Part shown: in pieces, positions 17,358 through 26,828 of the stretch
Numbering within the stretch: position 1 is the first letter of the stretch
Layout of the letters: each line of letters starts with the position of its first letter
Assembly (NCBI GenBank): GCA_030949985.1
Contig: JAUZRX010000021.1
Coordinates: 141,253-205,252 of the forward strand
DNA: 64,000 bases
Direction of reading: 5' to 3'
DNA from: Acidobacteriota bacterium
GTDB taxonomy: Bacteria > Acidobacteriota > Polarisedimenticolia > J045
The notes under the pieces: model-generated
The model's input: the letters and a program-made list of their open reading frames with translations, nothing else
Database searches by the model: none
What the model was told of the DNA's origin: nothing
Translations under genes and position numbers: made by a program

Positions 17358-19043
17358 CTAAGGGCGCCCACCGCCGCTGAGAATCCAGGCTGCCATGTGC
17401 TCGATCACCTCGGGGGCGACCCGGGAGGGGAGCTGGTATTCGGTGCCGTCCGACTCCCCCGTCACGGGCATGAAAAGGTGGTTCAGGCCGGTAAAGAGCC
17501 TGCCACGGCACCGGTCGTTCTTCGCCGCGCGGCACGCTTCCAGCCAGCGTTCGTAGTGTCGCGGACCGACCTGGTAGTCCTTGTCCCCGGCAAGGACGAG
17601 AACCGGTTTCGACACCTTGGCCAGCGCGGCCAGCGGATCCCGAGCGAGGATGTCTTGCCAGTAACGGACTCCGGCCCCCATGATCACCTCGTCGGGGGGC
17701 AGTTCCCCGGCGCGCAACCGGCGAAAACTCTCCCGCATCGTCTCGATCTCTTCGCGCGCCGGCTCGGCGACGCCCCGCCGGCGCGCGAGAAACCCGGTCT
17801 GCTCGAGGATCATCTCGTCCAGGGGAAGGTTCGCCCCGGCCAGCAGAATGATCCCCGCCACTTGCGGATCACGCTGAGCGATCCAGGGCGCGGCCAGCCC
17901 CCCCAACGAGTGCCCGGCCAGGTAGACCCGGCCGGGGTCGATTTCCTTTTGATCCCGCACCCGACCCAGCGCGACCACCGCGTCGGAGATCGTCTCGTCT
18001 TCCAGGGTCAGGGTGGCGGTGTCGAGGGCCTCCCGCGCGGCGAAGGTGCGCTTGTCATAGCGATAGACGGCAATGCCGTGACGGGCCAGACCGTGGGCCA
18101 GGTCGCGGAAGGGCTTGTTGGGGCCCAGGGTCTCGTCTCGGTCGTTGGGCCCGGAGCCGTGGACCAGTACCACAGCCGGGAGTGCATGCTCTTCGGAGGG
18201 CCGGGGATCGGGCAAGGTGAGGGTGCCCCCGAGGGTGATCTCGCCGTTCTTCAGCGCAAGCTCGCGCTCTTCGAACCCGCCGGCCGCCGCCGAGGTCTCG
18301 GCAACGACCACCTGGAAACCGTCGCGGCGAAACTCGATCTTCTGGAGCGGCACTTCCACGGCCAACAACTGCCCGGGAACTTCAGGACTGGCCAACACGT
18401 TGACCACCAGACCCGCCACCGTCACCCGCAACTGCCGCAAGGCCAGGTCCTTTCCCCGGTAACGGCCACGGGGAGCCGCCACGGCACGGGCCGTGAGGGG
18501 AATGATCTGCATCACCTGGGGAACGGCGGCGTGGAAGGCCTGGAGGCCGCCTTTCTTCCAGTCGTAGCGGTCGAGCAGGATCTCGTAGTGATTGACCACC
18601 AGATTGTCGAGCACCACCAGCCCCTCCGGCGTGGGTGGGGAGGCGCGTTTTTCCTGGCCGGCCACGCGGACCTCGAAGTGCACCTTGTCATCCACACCAC
18701 AGATGCAGATCTTCTGCTCGACCCCCATGACGGAAACCTTCAGCCGGTACTCCTGCAGCCGCAATGTGCCCGCCTCCATGATCAAGGTCTGGCGGGAGCG
18801 CAACTGTCTGCCGGCGATGAAGGCGGAGCCCTGGGCCTCGATGCGCTCGATCCCTTTCCGGGCATCGAGGACCCGGGTATAGGTTTCGTACCCGATCTTC
18901 CTCGAATCCATCAAGATCTTGAACTCGCGCCGTTCGCCCCGGGCGCCGCCGGACGCCGCGAGGGCTGGAGACACCGCGCCGAAGAGCACGGCGACCAGCA
19001 GCAGCAGGCGTGCCCGGAGCCGGACTCCACGCTGGACACTCAT
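17358..19043 (-). CDS. Secreted two-domain alpha/beta hydrolase
   Basis: 561 residues with a signal peptide (ending near SPALAASGG). Residues 35-260 form a beta-rich domain I do not recognise by name; it contains CICG and repeated strand-like segments. Residues 265-560 are an alpha/beta hydrolase of the dienelactone-hydrolase or prolyl-peptidase-like group. It has the oxyanion segment VLVHGSGPNDRDE, the nucleophile elbow GHSLGG, the acid Asp in LAGDKDYQV and the His in GLNHLF. This arrangement is seen in exported esterases and peptidases; the substrate is unknown. It lies 72 bases upstream of the peroxiredoxin gene on the same strand, so the two may share a transcript. Confidence 0.85.
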   Translation of the reverse strand: MSVQRGVRLRARLLLLVAVLFGAVSPALAASGGARGERREFKILMDSRKIGYETYTRVLDARKGIERIEAQGSAFIAGRQLRSRQTLIMEAGTLRLQEYRLKVSVMGVEQKICICGVDDKVHFEVRVAGQEKRASPPTPEGLVVLDNLVVNHYEILLDRYDWKKGGLQAFHAAVPQVMQIIPLTARAVAAPRGRYRGKDLALRQLRVTVAGLVVNVLASPEVPGQLLAVEVPLQKIEFRRDGFQVVVAETSAAAGGFEERELALKNGEITLGGTLTLPDPRPSEEHALPAVVLVHGSGPNDRDETLGPNKPFRDLAHGLARHGIAVYRYDKRTFAAREALDTATLTLEDETISDAVVALGRVRDQKEIDPGRVYLAGHSLGGLAAPWIAQRDPQVAGIILLAGANLPLDEMILEQTGFLARRRGVAEPAREEIETMRESFRRLRAGELPPDEVIMGAGVRYWQDILARDPLAALAKVSKPVLVLAGDKDYQVGPRHYERWLEACRAAKNDRCRGRLFTGLNHLFMPVTGESDGTEYQLPSRVAPEVIEHMAAWILSGGGRP

Positions 19044-19110
19044 GTCGACCTCCTGGATCGAAAACAGCCCTCACGCCCCAGGCGGCCGAATGTTGCGCGA
19101 CCGGCGGTCG

Positions 19111-21366
19111 TCAGTCCCGGGTCGGAGGGCGGGTCAGGCCCGGCAGACGCTCCTCGACCCGCTGAAGGAGATCTACGGGCTCCAGATCCCGCAGTCGCCC
19201 CCAGGGACCGGTCAGGCTCTCCACGGAGCAGGACCGGCCCGCGCCCCGGTCCCACCCCTCCCGAACGAGGAAGAGGGCAGGAGCGCCGGCCGCGCGACAG
19301 ACCCCTGCGGAGGCCGGGTCTTCGACGAAGACCACGAGCGCCCTTTCGAGCAGGGCAGCCGTGAGGGCCCCTCCCGGCGAGTCCAGCACCCGCAGCCCCT
19401 CGACGGCGGGAGCCGCCGCGGCAGGCCCGGCGTAGAGTACGAGCGCCTCGACCCGGCCCAGGGCCTCGGCCCAGCCCGGCCAGCGCTGATCCGCGGGCGG
19501 TGGGGCGAGGGCCAGATGCAGGCAGAAAGGCTCGTCAAGCCCCAGATCGTGCAGCGCCATCCGGCCCCGGGCCTGGACCTGGGGATGCACCAGAAGTTCG
19601 GCGATCGCCTCCTCGGCGACTTCTTGAAAAGGATCGGCAGCCAGCGCCCTGAGCAGATGATCCAGGGAGTCGGCGAAACGACCGGCCCGCCGATTCAGCC
19701 GACTGAGCAGACGCTCTCCCCGGGCTCGCCAGGTCCCCCCCAGGGAGGGAAGCGACAGGACCTTCCCGACGATCTGGGCCGCGGCCGCCGGATCCTCCAG
19801 GCTCTCGGCCTGCTCGAGCCATTGCTCGACGGCTTCCGCGGCGGGCTGGGCGGCGGAGGCCTGCCCGACCAGGGCGAGATTGGCCTCGACCCACTGGAGC
19901 ATGCGCTGAAGATGGGACCGGCTCCCGGCCAGGCTGTCGGAAGCCCTGGTCCAGCGACCGCTGCGCGCCCATGTCAGGGCCGAAGCCAGCGTTTCCTCCA
20001 CAGCATGCTCGATGGCCACACGGTTCGGTGGGGGATCGGCGTGGAGGGCACGGAGTCGTGCATAGCGCTCGAGCAGTCGATCGCGGGAGGGCGCATAGCC
20101 GGGGTGGGGAATCGTTGTATCGAGCTGGGCGAGATGGTGCTCGAGGATCTCTTGCAGGGGGGCGATGGGGTCGAAGAAGGTCGCCGTCAGCGCGTCTTGC
20201 CGATGACGGGCGCGACTGCGCTCGAGAAATCCGCGCAACCAAGCTCCATCGTGGAAATAGGCCTCAGGAATCGCGTAGTGGCCCAACAACCAGCGGGGCC
20301 AGCACTCACCAGGGTCCACGGGCGAAGCCAGGATGGACTCCAGATCGTCGAGACCGCCTCGAGCCAGAGCCTGGTAGCAAGGCCCCAGCGCGATCAGGGG
20401 AATCTTCCACACCAGGGCCTGCCAACCCAGGGCCGAAGAGACGGTGAGCAGGGCGTCGGTTTCCGGCAGCAGGTACTGAGAGCAGGCATAGGTGTTTTCG
20501 AAGTACTCGTGAAAGAGGAAGTGAGGATAGCGCCGACGCAGGCAGGCCACCGTCTCGTCGTCGAGCAGGTTGTACTCCGGGTGGGTCGTGACCACCACGC
20601 CGATCTCCCGTGGTACGCGCTCGAGTATGTCCACGAGCTGATGCCAGGGAGTGGTCCACGGACAGTTGGCATCGATGGCGTAGTAGCCGAAAAACTGCAG
20701 GGGAAGCAGCACCAGGTGCTGGAAGCGGTCCCGTTGTCGCTGGAGCCACCAGCGAAAGGGATTGCGCCGCGCGAGGAGGTCGAAACAACCGCGACGAAAC
20801 GCCTCGAGCGACGCGCGCTCCTCCTCGGTGGGAGCCGGCTGGCCGGCGATTTCCCCGGCGAAACGTTGGGGAAAGCCCTGGCGATACATGCCTGCGGGAT
20901 CCAGGTACCAGGTCTTGGTGAAGGGCTTGCGGGAGAAGGGCCCGTATTCGCGGTGCAGGATCAGCGCCCGGGGGAAGGCCCGGCCCAGGTAGGGAGCCGG
21001 GCTTTGAGTGATGACGACCTCCGGCTCGAATCCGCCCAGGCGGTCTCGCACGACGTCGGCGCTCAGGTCGAGTTGACCTTCGTCGAAGGCGCCCAGGTAC
21101 CAGCCGCTGGTGATCTCGAGAGCGTCCAGCCGCTCGAGCCCGGATCGCATGTCCCGCTCCTCGAAGGCGACCGCGCGCGTGCCCGCTGGAACCTCCACCG
21201 CCTCCAGCAAGTGGGCGCCGGCCGCCACGACGATCTCGTCGCTCCCTGAAGATCCACTCCGGCCCAGGGCCTGGGCCATGCCCGCGGCGAACTCGGTGAT
21301 CCAGGCACTCTTCCACAGCGGCCGGCCCATCTCCACCAGGGGCTCGATCCAAAACAGAAGCTTCAT
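19111..21366 (-). CDS. Capsule-polysaccharide-synthesis-like glycosyltransferase with extra C-terminal region
   Basis: 751 residues. The first 400 have the layout of capsule synthesis/export glycosyltransferases (Capsule_synth / KpsC-KpsS type): FWIEPLVEMGRPLWKSAW, LPLQFFGYYAIDANCPWTTP, the central VVVTTHPEYNLLDDET, and LLTVSSALGWQALVWKIPLI, which matches the donor-binding 'SSSVGWQAL' motif. The remaining 350 residues are helical, TPR-like and end in a domain I do not recognise. ATG 21366 has GGGAGAAG upstream. It is divergent from a small GT2 gene at 21476; the 109-base gap probably holds both promoters. A role in surface polysaccharide assembly is the best inference. Confidence 0.7.
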   Translation of the reverse strand: MKLLFWIEPLVEMGRPLWKSAWITEFAAGMAQALGRSGSSGSDEIVVAAGAHLLEAVEVPAGTRAVAFEERDMRSGLERLDALEITSGWYLGAFDEGQLDLSADVVRDRLGGFEPEVVITQSPAPYLGRAFPRALILHREYGPFSRKPFTKTWYLDPAGMYRQGFPQRFAGEIAGQPAPTEEERASLEAFRRGCFDLLARRNPFRWWLQRQRDRFQHLVLLPLQFFGYYAIDANCPWTTPWHQLVDILERVPREIGVVVTTHPEYNLLDDETVACLRRRYPHFLFHEYFENTYACSQYLLPETDALLTVSSALGWQALVWKIPLIALGPCYQALARGGLDDLESILASPVDPGECWPRWLLGHYAIPEAYFHDGAWLRGFLERSRARHRQDALTATFFDPIAPLQEILEHHLAQLDTTIPHPGYAPSRDRLLERYARLRALHADPPPNRVAIEHAVEETLASALTWARSGRWTRASDSLAGSRSHLQRMLQWVEANLALVGQASAAQPAAEAVEQWLEQAESLEDPAAAAQIVGKVLSLPSLGGTWRARGERLLSRLNRRAGRFADSLDHLLRALAADPFQEVAEEAIAELLVHPQVQARGRMALHDLGLDEPFCLHLALAPPPADQRWPGWAEALGRVEALVLYAGPAAAAPAVEGLRVLDSPGGALTAALLERALVVFVEDPASAGVCRAAGAPALFLVREGWDRGAGRSCSVESLTGPWGRLRDLEPVDLLQRVEERLPGLTRPPTRD

Positions 21367-21475
21367 GACTTCTCCCGGGGAAGCCCAACGGTGCTCACCG
21401 CGGGAGGTTACAATCGCGCTGGACCGCCTGTCCACGCCAACTTCCGGCACCCGGGCGGGCAGCGAGGTGTAACCC

Positions 21476-22234
21476 GTGGCCAGCATCGTCATCGGTACGG
21501 CGCGCCAGGGCGAGGTGGTCAGTCGCCCCCGGTTCTGGGCCGACGTTCTGATGTGCATCAACTCCTGCACGCTCTACGCGGAAGAACACGAAGTGGTAGT
21601 GGCCTGGAAAGGCCCCTGCGCTCCCGAGGGCTTTCTGCCCAACCCGCGCCTGCGTCTCGTCCGGCAGCCGGAAAGCGCCGACAGCTACGGGGAGGCCTTC
21701 GCCTTCGCCGCGGCCCAGGCCTCCGAAGACGATCTGATCCTGCTCAACGACGACGCCGTACTGACCCCCGACACCATCGGGATCCTGCTCGAAGACGTCC
21801 AGATCCTGCGCAAGATGCCCCAGGATCCCAAGATCGGATTCGTCGCCTGCCGCTCCAACTTCATCGCGGGACCGCAGAACATTCGCGCCTCCAACGGCGG
21901 CGCGCTGGCCGCGAACTGCATGCGCTACGACTCGGAAGACAAGATCATTGGTGTCAACCGTATCTCCCCGGTCTGCGCCTACATTCCCCGGGCCGCCCTG
22001 GAGGCCATCGGCGGTTTCCCCCCGATCAACTGGTTCAGCGACGACCTGATGTGCTGGGATCTGGCGCAGAAGGGGTACTCGATCTTCATCAGCAGGGCCT
22101 ATGTCCACCACATCGGCCAGCGGGCTTCGACCCAAGGGGGAAAAACCGAAGAGGACCTGCTGCGCGAGGGACAGCAGTGGGTCCGCCGTCACCGGCCGGA
22201 CTTCTGGCAGGCGATTTCGCAGGGATCGGGCTGA
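21476..22234 (+). CDS. GT2-type glycosyltransferase
   Basis: 252 residues with a GT-A fold: MASIVIGTARQG at the start, LILLNDDAVLTPDTIGILLED holding the nucleotide/metal site (NDD), ISPVCAYIPRAALEAIGGF, and FSDDLMCWDLAQKGY as the acceptor/catalytic DD segment. It starts at GTG 21476 with GAGGTG upstream. It has no transmembrane segment. It is divergently arranged with the capsule-type gene at 19111-21366 and probably acts on the same glycan. It is convergent with the small gene at 22259-22474. Confidence 0.8.
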   Translation: MASIVIGTARQGEVVSRPRFWADVLMCINSCTLYAEEHEVVVAWKGPCAPEGFLPNPRLRLVRQPESADSYGEAFAFAAAQASEDDLILLNDDAVLTPDTIGILLEDVQILRKMPQDPKIGFVACRSNFIAGPQNIRASNGGALAANCMRYDSEDKIIGVNRISPVCAYIPRAALEAIGGFPPINWFSDDLMCWDLAQKGYSIFISRAYVHHIGQRASTQGGKTEEDLLREGQQWVRRHRPDFWQAISQGSG

Positions 22235-22258
22235 GGGCTTCGGAAGACCCGCGCCGAA

Positions 22259-22474
22259 TCAGTGGAGCAACGCCTCGACGGGCTCATAGCCGAGCAGGGC
22301 CCGAGCCTGTGCCAAGGTGATCGGCGTGGCTTCGTCCGCCACCGCGGGAGGCGGGCTGCCGAGCCTCTCCTGTTCCACGCCGCGGACGGAGAACACGACC
22401 CAGTAGGTCTCTCCTACGAGATAGATCCTCCGGCCGTCCCCCTCACCAACCACGAAATACTGTCTGCTGCCCAT
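22259..22474 (-). CDS. Small hypothetical protein
   Basis: 71 residues: a strand-rich N-terminal half (RQYFVVGEGDGRRIYLVGETYWVVFSVRG) and a Pro/Ala-rich C-terminal half with a short helix. It has no signal peptide and no Cys. The start is supported by AGGGGAG upstream of ATG 22474. It lies 146 bases downstream of a secreted-protein gene on the same strand and may be the third member of that group. I do not recognise it. Confidence 0.55.
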   Translation of the reverse strand: MGSRQYFVVGEGDGRRIYLVGETYWVVFSVRGVEQERLGSPPPAVADEATPITLAQARALLGYEPVEALLH

Positions 22475-22591
22475 CGGTGCACTCCCCTTTTTATGTCGTG
22501 TTCCCCTCGGGTGCAGGCTTCCAACGAATCCAGAGTAGGCCTCGTGCGATTTCTTGGCGCCGGGTGTACTGGCCTCGCAAGCTTGGTTCCC

Positions 22592-22624
22592 CGCATCGAA
22601 AAGACTCGGTCGCTGTCGCGCTAG
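22592..22624 (-). repeat. 3'-flanking repeat, copy B (shared with 26829-26861)
   Basis: On the minus strand the 14 bases GTCTTTTCGATGCG occur exactly 15 bases after the TAG stop of the gene ending at 22621. The same 14 bases occur at the same distance from the TAG stop of the carboxyltransferase gene ending at 26858, and the first bases after both stops also agree (TAGCG). Confidence 0.45.
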
Positions 22625-23358
22625 CTTCCCAGCACTGTCGAACGGATCGCCTGACGGGCCACGGGAATCTGACTGCTGCCGCTATAGTCTTCGTGTTGCA
22701 CGGCGCCCCACAGGCCGCTGGAAGCATCCCACTCCGACCACCCCAACCGGGTCGACGAGTCGATCCAGTCAATCCACACGTGACCGGACTCGGCGTGTAT
22801 CTGCACCGCCAGTTCGCCGTTGAAACTGGTCGTGGCGACCTCGTCGACGGTGAAACCCGTAGGCCAGGGAGAGGGGCCTTCTCCCGCCCGCAGGTAGATC
22901 GACCCCGCCCCGTCCACCTCGTGCCAGCCCACCCAGGGGGTTGTGGTCTCCCAGGCGACCCAGGGACGGGAAGCATCCGCGGTGCCGTCGCTGACAGCCA
23001 CGGCGGAGGACTGCCAGACCCAATCGGAGCCGACTTTCTGGCGGGCCCGGTAGTAGACCCGGCCGTTCGTACCCGACTCGCGCCAAACCACGGCCGACGC
23101 CCCATCGCCGTTGATCGCCAACCCCGGACAGGTGTCGTCCGTGGTGTTGGACGTCAGCGTGGTCTCGTGGGTCCAGACGCCACTGACCTGCTCGGCCCAG
23201 TGGATCTCGTAATCGTGCCCGTCGTTTTCAGCCCAGACCTTTTCCAGGTTCCCGGTGACGGGGTTACTGACGGTGATGCTGCCGCAGTCGGCCGAGGCGT
23301 GATGCCAGGGTATGCAGCACCAGGCCAGCAGAAGGCTTACGAGCAACCAGCGCCTCAT
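22621..23358 (-). CDS. Secreted beta-propeller-like protein
   Basis: 245 residues with a signal peptide (MRRWLLVSLLLAWCCIPWH, cleavage near HASADC). The mature part has at least three similar blades of 45-55 residues built around GHDYEIHWAEQVSGVW, GRVYYRARQKVGSDWVW and GSIYLRAGEGPSPWP. Each blade ends in a variant of 'PxVxW', such as PWVAW and VWIDW. This is the pattern of exported BNR/sialidase-like or PQQ-like propellers without catalytic residues. ATG 23358 overlaps the stop of the XRE-TPR regulator (ATGA), so its translation is coupled to that regulator. Function unknown; binding of a carbohydrate or a partner protein is plausible. Confidence 0.72.
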   Translation of the reverse strand: MRRWLLVSLLLAWCCIPWHHASADCGSITVSNPVTGNLEKVWAENDGHDYEIHWAEQVSGVWTHETTLTSNTTDDTCPGLAINGDGASAVVWRESGTNGRVYYRARQKVGSDWVWQSSAVAVSDGTADASRPWVAWETTTPWVGWHEVDGAGSIYLRAGEGPSPWPTGFTVDEVATTSFNGELAVQIHAESGHVWIDWIDSSTRLGWSEWDASSGLWGAVQHEDYSGSSQIPVARQAIRSTVLGS

Positions 23359-24551
23359 GGCGTTCCCCTCGTCTTCTCGATTCCTGCTGCGAGTTGTTCG
23401 AGCAACGACCTCTGGTACGGCTTGCGGGGTCGGTCCCGCTCATGCCGTCGCAGGTCGCGGTAGAGTTCTCGGACCAGCGCTGTACGCCCCTGCCGCTGCG
23501 CGACTCGCGCCTGGCCCAGCTTGGCCAGGAAGATCCAGTCTCGATCGTCGATTTGCCGGCTCAAGTCGAGAGCCTCTGTGAATTGTCGATCGGCGGCGAA
23601 AAGCCGGTCTGCGGCAAGGGAGTACTCGCCGAGGGCGAGCAGGAACCGGGCTCGACGCTCAGGGACTTCCTCCCGCCGCGCTTCCAGCCGTCGAGCCACC
23701 CCTGCGGCCCGGCCGAGGTCACCGGTCCAGGCCAGAGCCCGCAGGAACCGGGCTTGCTGCCCCCAGGCCCAGTCGTAGATTTCCGCCGGGTACTCGCCGT
23801 CCCCACCGGTCAACTCGTCGTGGAGTTCGTTCAGGCGCTGGTCGATCACGCTGTCGATCTCGACGGCCTGGTCGAACCGACCGGCGATGAACTCCAGCGT
23901 GGATCGGGTGGAGAGGTAGAAGAGTTCGTCGAGGGATCCCGGCTCGTGGACCGTTTCGTCGACCATGCCGATGATCGCCATGGCGATTTCCGGCAAAGCG
24001 AGTTCAGCGTGGATCTTGGCCAGTGCGCAGAGCAGTTTGTTGCGCTCGAGGCCTTCGAAGGCTCCGGTCTGGAGCGCCTTTTCGAAGAAAGTACGGGCCA
24101 GCCACGGCCTGTCGCCTTGATCGAGGAAGATCCCGAGCAGCCACAGGTGCCGCCCCTCCTGCAGGGCATTGCGCTCCGCGCGGGCGCGCTCGAGGGCCGC
24201 GTAAGTCATCCCGATCGCCTGCCGGACGTCACCAGCGGTGAAAGCAGCGGTGATGTTCTCTTGGACCTGGGACCAGTCCAGGCCGACCAGGTGGTCGGAC
24301 CAGCGCAGATCCATGCCTGCGAGGGCCTGAAACTCGGCCAGGTCTATGCCCAGGCTCATGGCGTAGGAGATGACCTTGCGGGCCGTACTGGGGATGCCCC
24401 GCGATTCGAGGTTGGCCACGAATTGTTGCTGGATCCGGCGGTCGCCGGAGGCGCGCCGGGCGGCTTCCGCCTGGGTCAGACCCAGCAGGACGCGCCGTTC
24501 GCGGAGCAGTTCGCGAACGGCGCGCGCCGGGTGCTGCGATCCTCCGGACAT
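23355..24551 (-). CDS. XRE-family HTH regulator with TPR-like C-terminal domain
   Basis: 398 residues. The N-terminal helix-turn-helix reads VRELLRERRVLLGLTQAEAARR, then a recognition helix and VANLESRGIPSTARKVISYA (about residues 10-65). The rest is helical and TPR-like, with recurrent segments such as ARTFFEKALQTGAFEG, ALAKIHAELALPEIAMAI, RFLLALGEYSLAADRLFAADRQ and FLAKLGQARVAQRQGRT. This HTH-plus-TPR plan is that of peptide-sensing RRNPP regulators and of many uncharacterised XRE proteins. It has its own AT-rich promoter just upstream and is coupled to a secreted protein gene. Ligand and targets are unknown. Confidence 0.8.
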   Translation of the reverse strand: MSGGSQHPARAVRELLRERRVLLGLTQAEAARRASGDRRIQQQFVANLESRGIPSTARKVISYAMSLGIDLAEFQALAGMDLRWSDHLVGLDWSQVQENITAAFTAGDVRQAIGMTYAALERARAERNALQEGRHLWLLGIFLDQGDRPWLARTFFEKALQTGAFEGLERNKLLCALAKIHAELALPEIAMAIIGMVDETVHEPGSLDELFYLSTRSTLEFIAGRFDQAVEIDSVIDQRLNELHDELTGGDGEYPAEIYDWAWGQQARFLRALAWTGDLGRAAGVARRLEARREEVPERRARFLLALGEYSLAADRLFAADRQFTEALDLSRQIDDRDWIFLAKLGQARVAQRQGRTALVRELYRDLRRHERDRPRKPYQRSLLEQLAAGIEKTRGTP

Positions 24552-24598
24552 CGATTCCTCCCCGGCCGATCGGGGAACCCGAGACAGGAATATGGAAT

Positions 24599-24627
24599 AG
24601 GATACGAAATCTTACCAAATAAAGCAA
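24599..24627 (-). promoter_or_regulatory. Putative sigma70-type promoter of the XRE-TPR gene
   Basis: On the minus strand TTGCTT (24627-24622), a 17-base spacer and TATCCT (24604-24599) lie in a markedly AT-rich patch of an otherwise GC-rich sequence, about 50 bases upstream of the start at 24551. Confidence 0.45.
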
Positions 24628-24712
24628 CTTTTGTCGGCAGGACGGGAGACGGGCGTCGTGCCTGCCCACCGGGGGCGGGCCGGAACGATCACATGGCGAA
24701 GGGCGTGGAGCG

Positions 24713-25207
24713 CTACTCGATCAAGGCGATGAGCTCTCCCGACTCCAGATTTTGCCCCGGAGTCACTTTCAGGGTGGTGACCCTGCCCGCCCGGGGAGCC
24801 TCCACCTCGTTCTCCATCTTCATCGCTTCGAGAATGATCAGGCCCTGGCCTTCGGCGACCTCCTGACCTTCTTCCACCATCACCTTGACCACCCGCCCCG
24901 GCATGACGGCCGTGATCGGGGCCGGGCCGCTGCGATCGAGATGAGCCCCGGCGGCCGCCACGAGGGGATCGACCAGCCGCACGGAACGCTGCCGCCCGCT
25001 GTGCCGCACCGTGTACGTCCCCCCCTCTCCGGCCGTGACCGACACGTCATAGGACCGGTGATCGACAATCAGAGAGTAGTGGGATCCCTCGAGCTTGGCG
25101 GCGTCGATTTCCCGGCGCTGACCGTCGATGGTCACGGCGTAGCCCCCGTCGAGAGGCTCGATCTCAACGTCCAACTCCCGATCACCGTCGAAGGCCTTGA
25201 ATCTCAT
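24713..25207 (-). CDS. Biotin carboxyl carrier protein of an acyl-CoA carboxylase
   Basis: 164 residues ending in a biotinyl/lipoyl barrel. The biotinylated Lys is in EAMKMENEVEAP, preceded by the Pro/Gly hinge of PITAVMPGRVVKV. The N-terminal 85 residues are strand-rich and resemble the linker domain of separated carboxylase subunits. The ATG at 25207 overlaps the stop of the biotin carboxylase gene (ATGA), so the two are made together. The carrier shuttles carboxybiotin between the biotin carboxylase (25204-26721) and the carboxyltransferase (26858-28399). The acyl-CoA substrate is probably propionyl- or methylmalonyl-related, judging from the carboxyltransferase. Confidence 0.9.
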   Translation of the reverse strand: MRFKAFDGDRELDVEIEPLDGGYAVTIDGQRREIDAAKLEGSHYSLIVDHRSYDVSVTAGEGGTYTVRHSGRQRSVRLVDPLVAAAGAHLDRSGPAPITAVMPGRVVKVMVEEGQEVAEGQGLIILEAMKMENEVEAPRAGRVTTLKVTPGQNLESGELIALIE

Positions 25208-26721
25208 GAGAGTCTCCCCAGGGACCTGGCCCGACCGAGCCGGAGCCAGTTGGAAGTGCCGGCGGTAGTGGAGCCGGCGTCCTGCTCCAGACTGCGCTTG
25301 ATCTGGCTGCGGTAGGCGTGAATCGCCGCGGCACAGAGAGTGATCTCGTCCGCGCCGCGGTCGCCGGCACTCCGCAACTCTTCTTCGTGCTCCGCGATGA
25401 AACCGGTGTGCAGGTTGCCGGCGACGAAATCAGGGTGGTCCATGACCCGCCGCAGGAAGGGGATGTTGGTCGTGATACCTTCGAGGCGGTACTCCTCGAG
25501 GGCGCGACGCATCCGCCGAATGGCTTCACCGCGGCTCGCCCCGCGGGCGATCAACTTTCCGATCATGGGATCGTACTGAATCGGAATCGTGTAGCCGGCG
25601 CTGATCGCCGAATCGTCTCGAATGCCGGGACCGGACGGAACGCGCACCGCATCGATGCGTCCGGGGCAGGGCATGAAATTGCGATCCGGGTCCTCGGCGG
25701 TGATTCGGCACTCGATGGCATGGCCTCGAGGCACCAACTCGTCCTGCCTCCAGCGCAGCTTCTCTCCGGCCGCGACGCGGATCTGGGCCTTGACCAGGTC
25801 CCGGCCGTAGACCTCCTCGGTCACCGGGTGCTCCACCTGGAGGCGGGCGTTGACCTCCATGAAGTAGAACGAGCCATCATCGTCTCTCAGGAATTCGACG
25901 GTGCCGGCACCCACGTAGTCCGCGGCGCGCGCCGCCGCCAGGGCCATCGAACCGATCTTTTCGCGTGTCTCGGCGTCGATCACCGGGGAGGGCGATTCCT
26001 CGATGATCTTCTGATGCCGCCGCTGAATCGAACACTCCCGTTCACCGAAGGAAACGCCGTTGCCGTGGCTGTCGAAGAGAACCTGCACCTCGATGTGCCG
26101 CGGTCGGCGAATGTAACGCTCGATGTAGACCGTGGGATTGGCGAAACTCGCCTGCGCCTCGGAACGTGCCCGCTCGAGAGCCCCGGCCATGTCTTCCGGG
26201 CCATCGACAACACGCATGCCCTTGCCGCCGCCGCCGGCCGCGGCCTTGATGATGACCGGATAGCCGATTCGCTCGGCCTCCGCCAGGGCCTGCTCGGTGT
26301 TCCCGTCGAAGGCGCCTTCCGTGCCCGGTACGACGGGTACACCGGCCTCGATCATCCGCCGCCGCGCCTCGACTTTGTCACCCATCGCGCGCATGGCGGA
26401 AGCCGGTGGCCCGATGAAGACCAGGCCGGCCTCCGCGCAGGCGTCGGCAAACTCGGGGTTCTCCGCCAGAAAGCCGTAACCCGGATGGATCGCCTCGGCC
26501 CCCGAGGCGCGGGCCACGTCGATGATCTTGTCGATTCGCAGGTAGGACTCGGCGGCGGGGGCCGGCCCGATGGCCCAGGCCTCGTCGGCCTGCCTGACAT
26601 GGGGAGCCCCGCGGTCGGCACTCGAATAGACAGCGACCGTCCCGATGTCCAGGTCCCAACAGGCCCTGATCACCCGTACGGCAATTTCCCCGCGATTGGC
26701 GATGAGAATCTTCCGAAACAC
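25204..26721 (-). CDS. accC: Biotin carboxylase subunit of acyl-CoA carboxylase
   Basis: 505 residues, ATP-grasp family. MFRKILIANRGEIAVRVIRA at the start, HPGYGFLAENPEFA, the glycine-rich ATP lid KAAAGGGGKGMR, EQ-type segment MEVNARLQVEHPVTE and the catalytic Arg region RDDSA are all present. The GTG start at 26721 gives the canonical N-terminus and has AGGAG eight bases upstream; longer versions add unconserved residues. The last 60 residues extend beyond the E. coli enzyme. This length is common in propionyl-CoA-type carboxylases with separate carrier proteins. It carboxylates the biotin on the protein encoded next. Confidence 0.93.
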   Translation of the reverse strand: MFRKILIANRGEIAVRVIRACWDLDIGTVAVYSSADRGAPHVRQADEAWAIGPAPAAESYLRIDKIIDVARASGAEAIHPGYGFLAENPEFADACAEAGLVFIGPPASAMRAMGDKVEARRRMIEAGVPVVPGTEGAFDGNTEQALAEAERIGYPVIIKAAAGGGGKGMRVVDGPEDMAGALERARSEAQASFANPTVYIERYIRRPRHIEVQVLFDSHGNGVSFGERECSIQRRHQKIIEESPSPVIDAETREKIGSMALAAARAADYVGAGTVEFLRDDDGSFYFMEVNARLQVEHPVTEEVYGRDLVKAQIRVAAGEKLRWRQDELVPRGHAIECRITAEDPDRNFMPCPGRIDAVRVPSGPGIRDDSAISAGYTIPIQYDPMIGKLIARGASRGEAIRRMRRALEEYRLEGITTNIPFLRRVMDHPDFVAGNLHTGFIAEHEEELRSAGDRGADEITLCAAAIHAYRSQIKRSLEQDAGSTTAGTSNWLRLGRARSLGRLS

Positions 26722-26828
26722 TGGGCGGCTCCTAACCGGCGGGCCCTGGAACTCCCGCCGCGAGGACATGGGGTGGGCTGGCAACCCGTTGAAAAAGCCT
26801 CTTCCGCACGAGGCGTCGAGCTTCCTCT

